Shown: positions 1 to 12,206, numbered from the stretch's first letter. The stretch is 64,000 bases of DNA from Acanthacorydalis orientalis (GCA_034766995.1 CM068317.1:37229749-37293748); one strand, 5' to 3'. Notes: generated by a model from the sequence alone, not told the origin. Translations and numbers: made by a program.

Positions 1-517
1 AATAATAAAACAATAGCAATAAATAACTGGAATTAATATGACTGTCAAACAGTACCTAATTAATAAAAGTTTTTAATACAGTTTGTAACCAACAATAATA
101 ATTATACCTTTTTTTGTTCTTCTATTAATACGAAATAAATTAATAACATTTTATATTTTTTGTATACTTGAAGTAATTTAATAAAAATGATGCATCTAGT
201 ATTTAAATAAGTAACGACTTATAAAATCTAATATCTAATTGGAATATCTAATTTCTTTATTATATCGAGTAATTAACATTTTCAGTGAAATTGTAGTGTT
301 AGTGTTATTTTAAACAATACATAAAAATAAAGCTTTATAAGCATAACGATTTAGAAAAATATAACTTATAAATTTTCTTTCTCAAAAACAAATACATCTT
401 GTGGTTATAAATATTATCTTTTTTGTATAACTTTTCAGTTTATTTACTCGTATCCCAGTTCAATTAATAATTGTCCTATTAACATATATTTACTCATACA
501 TTTACATACATATGCAC

Positions 518-518
<1 letters not shown>
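1..518. other. AT-rich non-coding stretch
   Basis: I see no gene, RNA or recognisable repeat here. The sequence is AT-rich with short A and T runs and ends at the first long (TA)n tract. Confidence 0.6.

Positions 519-571
<53 letters not shown>
519..571. repeat. (TA)n microsatellite
   Basis: An uninterrupted TA dinucleotide tract of about 53 bp. On either strand it reads as Tyr-Ile repeats and creates a spurious short open frame. Confidence 0.97.
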
Positions 572-574
<3 letters not shown>

Positions 575-1123
575 CATACAAAATTATACATGTGTGTATA
601 TATGGATGTATGTAATAATTAATATAAATGTCTAAAGTAATCACTGATCTTAAAAGTTGACTGGAATGTACAAAGATAAATCCTACATTTAATTCCATTA
701 CTTACAAATGACTGACTTTTTACTATCTCTTTCGCCTAAGTCCAGATTATTCAAATCCGTCTTAATTCAATTTCACTCACAGAAATATCGCTAATTTGCG
801 TTTTACCTTAAATGTTAGTCAATTTGTAAATCGTTTAATATAATACAGAGGTGTTTAAAATTTAATTTACCCATATAATTGTTACACACAATATTGTTCT
901 ATGTATGTATATATATATATATACATATATATATAATTAATAAAAAATTAAAATCAAAATGACAGAATTATAATTTTTTAGAAGTTCGACTTCTTTAAGT
1001 ATAAATATTTACAATAATTAAAATAATCATTTTAAGAAAGCAATTATAGATTATATAACATACTTTTTAAACTGAATATATCTAATTTTTTGTGTAAATT
1101 TTTAAAATTTCTCTACATATATA

Positions 1124-1196
1124 TTAGGTAGGAAAATAATTGTGACTGTTACAAATTTGAAGGTTAAAAACCGCAATTATTTTTCTAATAACCTAA
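1124..1196. mobile_element. 73-bp mariner-type mini-MITE
   Basis: The two ends are inverted repeats: the left end starts TTAGGTAGGAAAATAATTG and the right end, reverse-complemented, starts TTAGGTTATTAGAAAAATAA. Both sides carry a TA dinucleotide (1122-1123 and 1197-1198), the target duplication of mariner/Tc1 elements. The right arm (AATAATTGCGGTTT, then an AACCTTCAAATTTGTA-like stretch) matches the 3' end of the mariner at 48635-49194. I therefore infer a terminal-repeat-only derivative of that family. There is no coding content. Confidence 0.75.
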
Positions 1197-1356
1197 TACT
1201 AATATGTGATAATTTATGGCATGATTAGATGTTACTTTTCTAACTCACAGAACATAAAAAAAATTTGGAAACATTTATTATCGGTTAGAGCATATTTTAT
1301 ACAGATATTTTGTGAAACTATAATGGGTGTATGAGAAAAATTCTGTTTAAAATTAA

Positions 1357-1379
1357 TATATATATATATATATATATAT
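1357..1379. repeat. (TA)n microsatellite
   Basis: A short perfect TA tract followed by TG. Confidence 0.9.
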
Positions 1380-1551
1380 GTATTTAATTTAAATAAATAT
1401 CTCATTTACTTACAATATACTTATACACCAAAAAATCAGAATTGTAAAATCAAATTTTAAAATATGTGATTTTTTTAAAATTTGATATTTATATATTTCT
1501 ATTCATGAAAACCTGTTATAAAATTTAAAAAGTACACATACATACAAAAAG

Positions 1552-1552
1552 T

Positions 1553-1609
<57 letters not shown>
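1552..1609. repeat. (AC)n(TA)n compound microsatellite
   Basis: An AC tract of about 18 bp (1552-1569) passes directly into a TA tract of about 40 bp, which abuts the 5' end of the mariner-like MITE starting at 1608. The TA target site of that element lies inside the tract. Confidence 0.93.
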
Positions 1610-1616
<7 letters not shown>

Positions 1617-2127
1617 AAATTTAATTCTGTGTCGTTCAATTCAATCAACCATAACTCAGTTTTAATTGAAAATATTTTCTAGTCGTTTTAGGATTTTGAA
1701 ATGCCAAGCTTAACATTTAAAAACACTATATATATTGGCCAAGTAATTGGCATAATCTCACAAATCAATAGTGAACATGATGGCGTCCGAAAAGTAGCAT
1801 ATTTGGTATTGCATACTTTTCACATTCTAGATGAAAAAAATGATGCCGAAGCAGCGGAAATAATTTTTCAGCTTTGGGGGTAGATGTTGTGACGCATAGA
1901 ACACACAAAAAATACTAAAACAGTGGAAGAGACCCGAAAATACATTAGGACTTCATCGACTCAAAATTTATATTTTTCTTTCGACAAGGCATTCGTCAGT
2001 TATTCGACTGATGGAAGAACGTTATAAAAAATAATGGGGATATTTTGAAGATTGAAATGTATTCCATTTTTCCGTAAACAATCATTTTTTATAAAAAAAG
2101 GTAACGAATTAATTTGTAAACCTAACA
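1608..2127 (+). mobile_element. Mariner-like MITE, copy 1
   Basis: This is a non-autonomous mariner-type element of about 520 bp. Its 5' end (GATGTAAAATTTAATTCTGTG) is a diverged form of the family TIR, and the 3' end (GGTAACGAATTAATTTGTAA then ACCTAA) is the inverted partner. Inside, 1701-1883 encodes a 60-residue frame whose second half (VAYLVLHTFHIL, EAAEIIFQLWG) resembles the first helix-turn-helix of mariner transposases. About 2005-2045 gives GIRQLF-D-WKNVIKNNGD, resembling the last residues of the same enzyme (GIxxLPxRWxKVVxxxGxY pattern). The catalytic DDD domain is absent and the joined frame is broken by stops. Its junction is shared with the copies at 33.3 and 45.5 kb. Confidence 0.85.
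1701..1883 (+). pseudogene. Mariner transposase N-terminal relic
   Basis: A 60-codon frame inside MITE copy 1. Residues ~28-60 (VRKVAYLVLHTFHILDEK, EAAEIIFQLWG) fit the first helix-turn-helix of mariner transposases, which binds the TIR. The frame stops just past this motif. The homologous frame in the copy at 45.5 kb runs on to a TQKMCKKMLEPWKRSEN segment, matching the W-F-x-R-F-K-S-G-D region of the family. The product is too short to catalyse transposition. Whether it is ever translated is unknown; I treat it as a relic. Confidence 0.65.
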
Positions 2128-5016
2128 TATAATACATCACATATATAAATTCAAATTAAATAAAAAATCATTCTGCATCAAATATGATATACTTTAATAT
2201 TAAAATAATTTAAAATATTGTAAAATCTATTCCTTCTAAATTATATTTATGAAATAAAACTAAATTTAATTATTTTGAATTTGCGAAAAATAAATGAATA
2301 AGAAATATAATAATGTTTACAAGAGACTAATCACTAATGTAATGATTTTATTGTAATTAGTTACATTGCTTCGAACCGAAGGTATGATTTTGTTCAAATA
2401 TTTAATCAAAATTTAAATTAACTAATATATTATTTAAAAAAAAATAACATTTTAATAAACGATACAAGACTATTCTTCATATAATTTCAATTATATTTAC
2501 ATTTCAAAAATAAACGATAGATGGATAAATACCCATATACAGTCTTTTTTTTGTATTTTTGATTAAAAAAGTGTGTGTTACACAAATTAAAGAATATATT
2601 TATGAATATGTATATGTATGTATATATATATATATATATATAAAATTTTATACTTCATTTCATTACAAATACTGTGATTCGTTGAATAATTTGATTAATC
2701 AGAAAAATATACGAATATGTTAAAAATATTTGAAATGTTTCTGTCAAACAAAAACAAATATAATTATCCATTATTTCAAAAACTAGTATAAATTGAATAA
2801 ATATATACTTTAATTAGTGAAAATGTATTTGTTTGAAAACAGACAAATTTAACAAAATATATTTTTAGATAATATGATTTTTGTTTTTTTTTTTGTTCAA
2901 TTTATTTAACAATGTTTGTGCTTGAATTAATTTCAACGAACGATAAACATTTATTTTTAAATATTTATTATATTTAATAAAAATATTTCATGTATAATGA
3001 TTATATATGGTAATACAGGTATTTGCTTTTAAGTAATTAAAAAAATAAACACATTAAAAAACATCAGTCAAATTTGATATGTATGTAAACAAAACATAAA
3101 ATCAAAACGAAATATTTATTTGAAATTTACGGCTCTCTGCCTTAAAATTATACAAAGTAACAAACACGTTACGCAAATAGTTCCTTAAATCATAATTATA
3201 AAAACGTTCTTCTTGAATTTTATTGTAATTATTCATGTCTCGGAGATAATTTGAAAATTTCCTGGAATTTCCTGTTATGAATATATTTACAAAACACGAA
3301 AGCTGTCTACCATATAGACACTTTCTGCATACATGAGGTAAGTTAATGAGTATGTAGATACTTGTGACAGGGTCGCTGTTCGGAGATAATTCACACGCAT
3401 ATGCATGGTAACTGACAATTTCAGAATTAAAAATATTGTTCTAAGGTCATATTAGACACATATTTACGTTGCAATTTAACTTTAATTTATTTTATAAATA
3501 TTTAAACACTTTTTGTACACATGTCATGATTTAGTCTTTTTTTTACTAATGAGAAATGGAAAGTAGCCACGGAAGTTGACTTGAGTGCAATTAATGTATT
3601 TAAATAGATATGTGATTACAAAATGTTGTACTTCAAGCTGTATACTTTGAATATTATGAATACCTTTTTATATATCATTTATTAAGATTAAATTTTGAAA
3701 ATTTTGAAGAAAACAAAACTTCAGATTTTTGATTATCGAAATTGAATATTCAACGAAAAATTGTATATTTTTTTTAAAAAAAAAACAATGATAATATCAG
3801 TTAGCTGTAACACAAAATAGGTAACTGATATATTAGGTTCAAAAAGAAAAGTTATTATCAAAATGTAACAGAACGAAAATATATATTTGTCAAGATTTTT
3901 TTCCATTTAAAATTTATTCTACTTTAATTTAAATTAAATACTAAGGAACAAATCAACTGTTCTTTTTTTTAAAAAAAAACAACTTAATACAAAAAAATAA
4001 TATTTAATAATTAATTTTAATTTAAATACTAAAATGATATTTCATTATTTAAATTTTAGATAAGTATCAAGTTTGTATTCAAATTCTGAAAATTGATAAC
4101 ATATCAAAATTTTAAATTTAGAAAAAGTCTATTTTAAATAAAAATTAATTAATAAAAATACAACTAACCAATTTATTATAAAAAAAGGACTAATAGTTGA
4201 TACTCAATTCTTTTCTTACACAAATCATGACCCGTATATACAAAATTTCAACAAAATTTCGTATTAAAAACAACAAATGTAACGACATTAATCATTATTT
4301 CCATATAGAAAAGAATATTTATGGATAATTATGGTGTTTTTAAAATTTTAATTCTTTAATTTTTAACTAAATGACTACAAGTTTTCGCTATTTGATCTAA
4401 AATTATTTAATTTTTTAATAAAGCTATAATTTATCATAAATTATTTAAAAGAATCTTGCTAAAAGAAAAATGCTATTTTAATAAAGAATATTTTGTTACG
4501 GTAATTTATGTTTTTTATGATTAAATTTTAAAATAAATAATAAAATGATACAGATATACTTTTAATTTCTAATTTCACTATTCAATTTATGTCAGGGAGA
4601 AATAAAAAAGACATAAGGATTATGGATTTTTCAAATATTTACACTATTCATTTCTAACCTTGTTACAAGAAATATAAATTTCAATGGCAACATTTTATTC
4701 ACAAGAGAATAAATGTACTATAGAATGTAGAAACATTCACATTTTCTAATAATAGTTTGACTTTTTTAAGCTTTCATAATTCTTTATAAATAATAAAAAC
4801 GAAAACCGAAATAAATTCATGTTTTACATTTCATAAAAATGTTTTTTATTATAAATTAAACATATTTATGAAACTATTTTAATGTATTCTATATTTTATT
4901 TATTTTATATAAAATTTTCAACTGAAAAAAATTACTAAAAGCATTTTACATTCATTTAATTTAGAAAGATGCATTCTATTATAAGCATTACTAAATATAC
5001 TTTAAACTATTTGACA
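2128..5016. other. AT-rich non-coding stretch
   Basis: I see no gene here. The stretch contains a small TA tract near 2622-2641, long A and T runs (for example around 2880-2895 and 3770-3785) and only very short open frames. No repeat family in the window matches it. Confidence 0.6.
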
Positions 5017-5038
5017 ACGTCTCTTTTAAACGAGACGT
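5017..5038. repeat. ACGTCTC/GAGACGT hairpin
   Basis: A perfect 7-bp inverted repeat, ACGTCTC and GAGACGT, separated by 8 bases. The same pair recurs at 5587-5622 with wider spacing. Function unknown. Confidence 0.6.
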
Positions 5039-5105
5039 GAATATTTGAAAAGCATCCCTAATGTTATAATTTAAAAATAAATTCACTAGCATAAAAAACT
5101 TTTAT

Positions 5106-5108
<3 letters not shown>

Positions 5109-5141
<33 letters not shown>
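5109..5141. repeat. (TA)n microsatellite
   Basis: A perfect TA tract of about 33 bp. Confidence 0.95.
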
Positions 5142-5143
<2 letters not shown>

Positions 5144-5159
5144 CATATGTTATAAGCGA

Positions 5160-5430
5160 GTAAAAATTTAATAATGTATTTTACAAATACCCACACACGT
5201 GGATGTATGCGTACGTAAAGCTCAAATATCATTTCTGTGGCCGGAATGCAGACGACACGTTTTTAAATAGTGTTGAAGGCGTCATTAATCAACACTAAAG
5301 TCGCGCCTACACACATGTACGCACACAGCACCTACAACTCAGGTTCGAATACCGGCGACATGTGTGTGTGCCGAAGGATGTTTTCGACACGTACAACTGT
5401 TGTCATAATTCATAAGTGGTGTCCGGATTA
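5160..5430. other. GC-elevated island, possible regulatory DNA
   Basis: This stretch is visibly richer in G+C and CpG than its surroundings and is not an open frame. It contains a perfect 9-bp hairpin (TAGTGTTGA at 5268-5276 with TCAACACTA at 5289-5297), two copies of CGACACGT, and complementary ACACATGT/ACATGTGT stretches. A GGTTCGAATACC string resembles a tRNA B box, but no A box or cloverleaf accompanies it. A role as a regulatory element is inference only. Confidence 0.35.
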
Positions 5431-5586
5431 ATTTTTGTTTTTAAATTCATAAATGAATGAATGTGTTATTTTTTCGGAAGATAAATATCACAGTTTTTCA
5501 TTAAAGTGTCTGTCGTGTGGCAGGTCAACAAACCGAAATGACTGCGTTTAAACAAACAGGAATGAATGCGTTTATTTGTTTTTTAA

Positions 5587-5622
5587 ACGTCTCTTAATGC
5601 GACTGCAGTATTTTCGAGACGT
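5587..5622. repeat. Second ACGTCTC/GAGACGT pair
   Basis: The same 7-bp inverted pair as at 5017-5038, here 22 bases apart and extended by AAA/TTT-type flanks. With the first pair it brackets the GC-elevated island. Confidence 0.5.
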
Positions 5623-5679
5623 GTTTTAATAACTGCAAACTAAATTTAGTGTACTTTAAATAACTGAAATAATTAAAAC

Positions 5680-5682
<3 letters not shown>

Positions 5683-5726
<44 letters not shown>
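5683..5726. repeat. (TA)n microsatellite
   Basis: A perfect TA tract of about 44 bp, followed by TTTGTATGTATGTAT. Confidence 0.96.
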
Positions 5727-5730
<4 letters not shown>

Positions 5731-6544
5731 ATGTATGTATAGAGTACCAACACATGCCAAAAATAATAATTTTTGGTGATTAATAACTTAAAGAAATAAT
5801 TATTTCAGAAATACATTTTATAATTACTTTTTTAAAAAAATTACAAGTAATCAACTAAAGTCATTTGAAAATTTTAAATAAATATTTTATTTAAAACAAT
5901 TTGTTTTATATAACAACTGAAAAATCGAATGGTCGCAAGTAGAATTTCAAATATAGCAATGAATTATTCAGTTTTTTTTTATGTTTTAGCCATTTTAAAA
6001 ATATATTCTACTTATCTATTATATTTTAAATATAGGAATTAAATATCGATTAATTTAAATGAAAGGTATATAAATATATATTTATAAATTAAATTTCATA
6101 AAAAGTAGACAGAAAAAAAATTTACAGCGAATAAAGTTACTTATAAAGCTCTGAAAAGTTTTGGACTCGTCATCAAAGACACATAAGCAATAATCGACAA
6201 TCTAATATTGATATTTTTAGTTTGAATGATGAGGAAAAAATTATTTGTCAAAATGTTAATATACTTGCAAGCGAATTTGAATTTTTAATTAAACCAGTTT
6301 GGTATTGAAATGAATAGAAAATAATATCTACTGTAAAATAAAAATATGATGATAATAACTATATAACAGAAAAATAAGAAACAGAATATAATGAAGTGAC
6401 TTTTGAAAAATAATTTTTAAATTTGTTCAAAAACAACAAAAAAAAATAAAGAAAAAGAGAAATTAAATAATAATGCTGTTTTAAATATTATAAATTTAAA
6501 CTTGAAGACAAAGAAAATATAATATGTTATCCAGGTGGTCTTCG

Positions 6545-6699
6545 TCCTTTTAGATCACTTAAGTTTGTAGTCTTCTAACTACTAGTTCCGGCATGTGTGC
6601 TACCTTCAAACAGATTTTAGATAACAAGTTATCTAAATTTTATCTAAAGAGGACATGTGCTTAAACTAGCTGTGAAAGAACTCATGTGACCTAAAAGGA
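6545..6699. repeat. Nested inverted repeat with palindromic core
   Basis: The outer arms are TCCTTTTAGATCAC (6545) and GTGACCTAAAAGGA (to 6699), with one mismatch. Further partial pairing (ACTAGTT/AACTAG, GCATGTG/CACATGTC) continues inward. The core 6616-6637 is TTTAGATAAC-AA-GTTATCTAAA, a perfect 10-bp palindrome with a two-base centre. The layout is that of a small fold-back element or strong cruciform. No coding content is seen. Confidence 0.65.
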
Positions 6700-7360
6700 G
6701 AAACACAATTAGAAAAACATCCACAGGATCACGTGTATAAAAAACAATTATAATTCTAGACATTTAAATATATCAATTAATTAAAAATATTTTTATGTCA
6801 AAATGTGTAATTAAAACATTTATTTAAAAAAATCAAAACTTGTTAAAAGTAAAAAAAAAAAATAGTAGAATCAAACTAAAGTTGATATCAATTTTGAAAT
6901 AAGTGATTACATAAAAAATGACCAACTAGTAAGTAGGAAAACTGTTTTAATTTTATGAAATAATAATGAGTGTCTATACAAGAAAATATAAATAAGTCTA
7001 ATAGAAAAAAGATAATGTGACCATTGCTGAAGTTAGGACAAAATATAAAAATGAAAGTATCATAAATTTAACTACATTTCTAGTATTTAACGCACGACTT
7101 ACATCCACAAAAACAGAAACATATGTTAAATATAAAACTGTTATTCACACAATATAAAATATCGTTTGTAATAAGTCTGTTAATGATGCCACAACTATTA
7201 TTCCAACAATAAAAATTTCACAGCAACAAAAATTCATTTAATGAAACATCTACTTCATTATTCCTTTGAAACGCGATTTTCTTTCAGTTACATAATATCT
7301 TTGTTTACAGAAAAGAGAATCTATTAATAAAAACATAACTCTTTTCATATTAACATCAAA
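6700..7360. other. AT-rich non-coding stretch
   Basis: I see no gene, RNA or recognisable element here. Confidence 0.55.
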
Positions 7361-7361
7361 A

Positions 7362-7575
7362 AAAAGTAAACACATCGTGTGTCTACGGTACAGAGAAACA
7401 GGGACACATTCTATTCTTTTTGAAACGAACACAAGCGCATTTACACACAGGGATAACTGGCATTGCTGCCCACATGTCTGTCCTTTGCGGTTCGAGCAGA
7501 CATTCAACGAGACAGATGATTGCGTCAGTGCCAAGTGCGCCAAACTAGGAGACTGACGTCAGTTTGGCACCCAAT
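7362..7575. other. GC-elevated island with nested CRE-like palindrome
   Basis: A G+C-richer stretch just left of a (TA)n tract. It holds the 12-bp palindrome ACTGACGTCAGT (7552-7563), which contains the CREB/ATF core TGACGTCA, and this overlaps an 8-bp inverted pair GCCAAACT (7539-7546) / AGTTTGGC (7561-7568). Minus-strand frames of up to 97 codons cross it but match nothing I know and run into AT-rich DNA. A regulatory role is inferred from the motif alone. Confidence 0.35.
7552..7563. promoter_or_regulatory. CRE-type palindrome ACTGACGTCAGT
   Basis: A perfect 12-bp palindrome containing TGACGTCA, the full binding site of CREB/ATF bZIP factors. Occupancy is unknown; a single site can occur by chance. 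Confidence 0.3.
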
Positions 7576-7590
7576 GTATATTTTATTCAG

Positions 7591-7591
<1 letters not shown>

Positions 7592-7631
<40 letters not shown>
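7592..7631. repeat. (TA)n microsatellite
   Basis: A perfect TA tract of about 40 bp. Confidence 0.96.
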
Positions 7632-7637
<6 letters not shown>

Positions 7638-7930
7638 ACTTTATATATAGCAATATAACACATACACTTACAGCAATGTTGTACAAGTGCAAGATACAAT
7701 CTAGTCAAACTATTTTGTAGTATTTATATCAGAAATCATTCTGTACGACTCTAACACTATATTTTATTTGCAGTAGGAGTGAAAGTTTACGATCGTCTTC
7801 CTATGAACGAACAGTATGTTACAATGATCGATTTTATTTTGGCACTTGTACAAGAAATGTATGTCGGAACAACTACTGGAATTTTCATTTAATTTAGATC
7901 TTACATGACGTTTTCCATACATACAAATGT

Positions 7931-7980
<50 letters not shown>

Positions 7981-8007
7981 GTATAAATATATGTATGTAT
8001 GTATGTA
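7931..8007. repeat. (TA)n with TGTA/CATA flanks
   Basis: A TA tract (7943-7973) flanked by interrupted ATACATAT units on the left and ATGTATGTATGTATG-type units on the right. Confidence 0.9.
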
Positions 8008-8009
8008 AG

Positions 8010-10964
8010 ATTAATCTACAGAATATATTCAAAAATATAAAGTAAACAAAATTGCGTTAAATGAATTGAAAATTGAATGAAATTCCACGTAATATTTACT
8101 TTTATTCAAGATTTTAAATGGATTTCTTCTTAGAAATAAAATAGTCATACGTTTATTTACACTAAAAATACCTGTCAAAAAGGTGAATTGATATAAATTT
8201 TAATTTTTTAAAAATAGATTATTATAAAACCTATTTATATACCAATTCATATGAGGCAACATTCAGATACGAAATTGCTTTAAGAAAACTGTTGAAATTT
8301 TTTTTTAATTACTTTAATATTTTGAAGATTATTCCATTCATAATTGATTGAAACATATTTTTAGAAAGAGCTACTTTATTATATATTGTTTTATATTTAA
8401 ATAATATTCAGGTTTATAATAATTATATTTTTTTAAATACTCTAATAATCAATAATAAGTTTATAAATAATTGCAAGTATTTGTAATTTGGGTTTAACAT
8501 TTTTTCAATGAACAATTAATATTTTTTATACATCTTCAAAACAAGTATAACAAAAAATGATAAAAATATTTTTTATAATGGAAAATAACAGAAAAATGTT
8601 TCTATTTTTTATAAAAATAATTGTATAGAAAAATAAAAGTTCTTTTTAGGTAAAGACATGTACATAAAAACAAACGTACTTACGAACAAAAGTACTTATG
8701 AACTGCTTTAGTATTTGTCAACGAAACACATACCTGCAACAAAGAAAATATTTTATTAATATAAAATAAAACTAAGTAAACATACAGATTTTTATAGAAA
8801 AAAAAAACACTTTTATTCGTATTAATATGTGGCGAATAAATAATTATTTTTCAAATTTAGAAATCTATTTTTATTCATCGGAAATTTAATTATCTTCGAT
8901 TTGCATATTTTAAACCATCAATTTACATTACTTTTATCAATTTGTTTCTTATCTCTATCCACAAGCATAAAATGATTTTTTTTAAATTAATAATAATAAT
9001 TGCTCATTTAATATTTTGATTCTGACACGGGTAGTTCGATAACAATTCCGTCATCCTTAGATATCTAAGGTATAGAGAAATGTTTTTCTTGTAACACTTG
9101 CTCTAATGATGATGATACAGCTCCGGAACACGCGTAAGTCATTAACAAAACGATCTACAATCAACTATTGAACATTGTGATCAGAAAGAAAATGTAATTG
9201 TGAAGAGTGAAAATTAATTTTTGAAAGTGAATTATCCACACCACCAAAAATTATAACATAATTTTTCTTAATACCATATGAATATTTTTTTTATAATTTT
9301 AATCAAGTACAATTTACTTTTGATATTATTCCTTTTTATGATTTCAATATTAAAAAAGTCATGTACTTTCATTTCCTTTGATTTAGAATATTTTTTTAAA
9401 CAAATCATCATTTAATTTTATCTGAAATGAATACAATCATTCACTCAATTCAGAAATTGCAAAGAAATGTATAAAAATTTCTTACTTTTTTCATTATCAC
9501 ATTTTTAATATTTTGCATAGAAATCGAATTTCTTAGAAGAAAATATCTATTTATGATTATTTGTACAGGAAGAGACAATTTTTTAAAAATTTTTTTAACT
9601 GAAATGTCATTCGCTAATCAATTAGTATTCTTTTTAAATACTGTAATTATTTTCAGTTCAAAAAGGATATGACAAAAACTATAATCATTTTAAAAATGTA
9701 ATTGGAAATAATCAAATTCTACATATTGTGATTAAATTCATGATTTGATTATTTTAATCTTACTATATGAACATCGACGACTTACTGAACTAAAATCAAA
9801 CATTTATATTTGTTTAATAAATGTATACATGAAATCTATGTTGATATTTGATAAAGAACATCTGATATAAATATGTTGTTACAAGTGCATCTAGGAAGCA
9901 TTCTAATCTGTATTTATGACAAATGCAGACATGACAATATGAAGAACGAAGACAATCCTTACGCACATAGAAACTGACATATATGTATGAGTTTATACAC
10001 AAGAGGCTGGAATATCGCGTGCCGTAGTCGTTTGCAGTACTAATGAGATGGGGAAATCAAGTATGCAGCCCTTCATCTGTTATGACTACATTTTATAGCA
10101 GCTTCAGTATATTTCACTAGACAATACTGAGAACGTTTATAATCTTTATTGCTTATAAACACTTAATTAGCGATTATTCTAAATATAAAATCTTCCAATT
10201 TTCATTTTACAGTCTAAATGTTTTATTAGTTAGTGGTTTATTCAGTCAGAATAAGTTATGAAAATGTATTGTTTAAATTTAAGTTTATATTATAAGCAAA
10301 TATTTAAAGTTAATTTATTTTTAAAATAAAAAATTGATATAAGCTCGAATCCAAAAATAAAATGTGGCCTGTTTTCGGTGAAAGCACGTACATTCCTTTC
10401 AGAATTATTTACAATGAAAAAGTTTGACTTTTCCAGGTCACATAAGAATTTACAATCACTAAGATAGACAGGGTCACGAACGATACATGGAACTGCTTGC
10501 ACATTTTATATAGTCTGTTTTAATATTTTACTTGATGACAAGTAAAGATATATTGAAAAGTACTACTAGTGATGCACGGTTACGTACGACGTTTTATTTT
10601 GAACGGAAATAGAACATTTTTCTTTTATACAAAGTAAATATTATTTCTTAAGAAGCATATGGAGTATATATCGATCGTCTTTTAAACTACATTAAATAAT
10701 ATCTTATAATCATATGTACTAAGAACATAAATAATTTTAAATTACACGTACATTCGAGTAAGAAAGTTTCAATAGTTGTTTTTAACATTTTAATTTAAAC
10801 AACGTTTAAAAAATGAATAAATAATGCAACGCTTGTCATTTAATAAACACATGTTTGGATTTTACAATGTTTCAAAGTACTTTTACAATAATATTGATAT
10901 TAAAAGATAATCAACATGAAGTTGATAAGAAAATAGCATACAATAAAAGAACTCAGTCATAATC
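8010..10964. other. AT-rich non-coding stretch
   Basis: I see no gene here. Frames do not exceed about 70 codons and none resembles a protein family. A slightly less AT-rich patch near 9950-10080 has no recognisable content. Confidence 0.55.
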
Positions 10965-11425
10965 TATTAAGTGAACAAGATAATTCGGTGCCTTCTTTAT
11001 AGAAAATTGAGAGTTACGGAAATTTGGAATATATTTAAATCCTCAAAATATCACTCATTATTTTGTATAACTTTTCTCTAATTGACGTAATGCTTTTTCG
11101 GTCAATGTTTCAGATTTTTTTGGATATTTTATGTGCCATAACATCTTCACTCAAAGATGAACAAATCATTTCCGTGGCTTTCAGCAGCATTATTTTAACT
11201 GGAATACGAAAAGTATGTAATGTATAATATGCTGCTTTTTGGAAGCCATTGTGATCATTACTATTTTGTGAGGTTATGATTACTGCTTGGCCAAGATATA
11301 TACTGTTTTTAAATGTTAAGGTCGGCACCTCGAAATCCTAAAACGACGAGTAAATGTTTTATTTTCGGAAACGGAGTTATGATTGATTCAATTTAAAGGC
11401 ACCGACTTAATTTTTACACCTAATA
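10965..11425 (-). mobile_element. Mariner-like MITE, copy 2
   Basis: A complete 461-bp copy on the minus strand with TA at each end (10965-10966 and 11424-11425). Read on the minus strand, the 5' TIR is TTAGGTGTAAAAATTAAG then TCGGTGCCTTT. The 3' end carries GGCACCGAATTATC, its imperfect inverse. This is the best copy for seeing both ends. The minus-strand frame 11110-11328 contains LHTFRIPVKIML, KATEMICSSLSEDVMAHK, matching the first helix-turn-helix of mariner transposases, then a stop. A C-terminal-like remnant follows. Compared with copies 1 and 5 it lacks a further ~55 bp between the two remnants. Confidence 0.9.
11110..11328 (-). pseudogene. Mariner transposase N-terminal relic
   Basis: A 72-codon frame inside MITE copy 2. 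The first ~25 residues (MPTLTFKNSIYLGQ) repeat almost exactly in copy 1, so the leader is a family feature. Residues ~30-70 carry the helix-turn-helix-like stretch described for copy 1. The frame ends at KISKKI, where other copies continue to a tryptophan-containing segment. No catalytic residues are present. Confidence 0.65.
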
Positions 11426-12206
11426 AAAAAAATTATTATTTTATTATATATAATATACCTATTAGAGCCTACTCGTTGAAAAAATAAATTTCTTACACTT
11501 TTATGTCTAATCATTCAAATTAATGTCACCAAAATTCATAATTATTATTATAATTAAAATCAAAAAAAGCATCTGAAGTATTTCATTCATTTCTAAATTA
11601 TACATCATTTTCATACTCATACGATTGTTTCAATCCAGAAAATAATAATTATATAAAATAAAATTCAACTTTTAATTTAAATCTAATATTTATATTTTTT
11701 TCTCAGAAATTACTACAATTCCCTATATCACAGTTCTTATAAATATACAATTTTTTTAAAATAATATATTTATTAATATTAACATAAAATTCAAGTAATA
11801 CAAAATAATATTATAATTATAGAACTATGGTGAAATTGTATTTATACATTTATACTTTAATTGAAACAATAATGAAATGTAGCATTTACCTATTGACTGG
11901 ATAATTTATACAACAAATCTCGTTCTTGAATAAATACTTGTTTTACTTTTAACAATAGGTTGTTAAAAATAAAATGCATGTTCGTATACAAAGAACATTT
12001 TTTTCAATTAACCATAAACGAAAAGTTTTATATCAGATTGTTAATCAATGAGCGAAAATTTGAATTCATGATTTTAATTATGTAATCTCTTTTAAGGAAT
12101 GTATCATTTAAGATATTAATAATATTTGAATTTAATATTCAAAATGACATAAATAGAACATGTAATTAATTTATTTGATTGTTGAAAAAATATTTATGAA
12201 TCCTAT

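Noticed and set aside
3825..3880. TATTAGGTTCAAAAAG resembling a mariner end
   Set aside because: No inverted partner or internal similarity was found within 2 kb.
5320..5375. tRNA-like B box (GGTTCGAATACC)
   Set aside because: No A box at the right distance, no acceptor stem complement and no cloverleaf can be drawn.
6120..6330. Possible transposase-like frame (SLNDEEKIICQNVNILASEF)
   Set aside because: Short, surrounded by stops, and I could not relate it to any known transposase.
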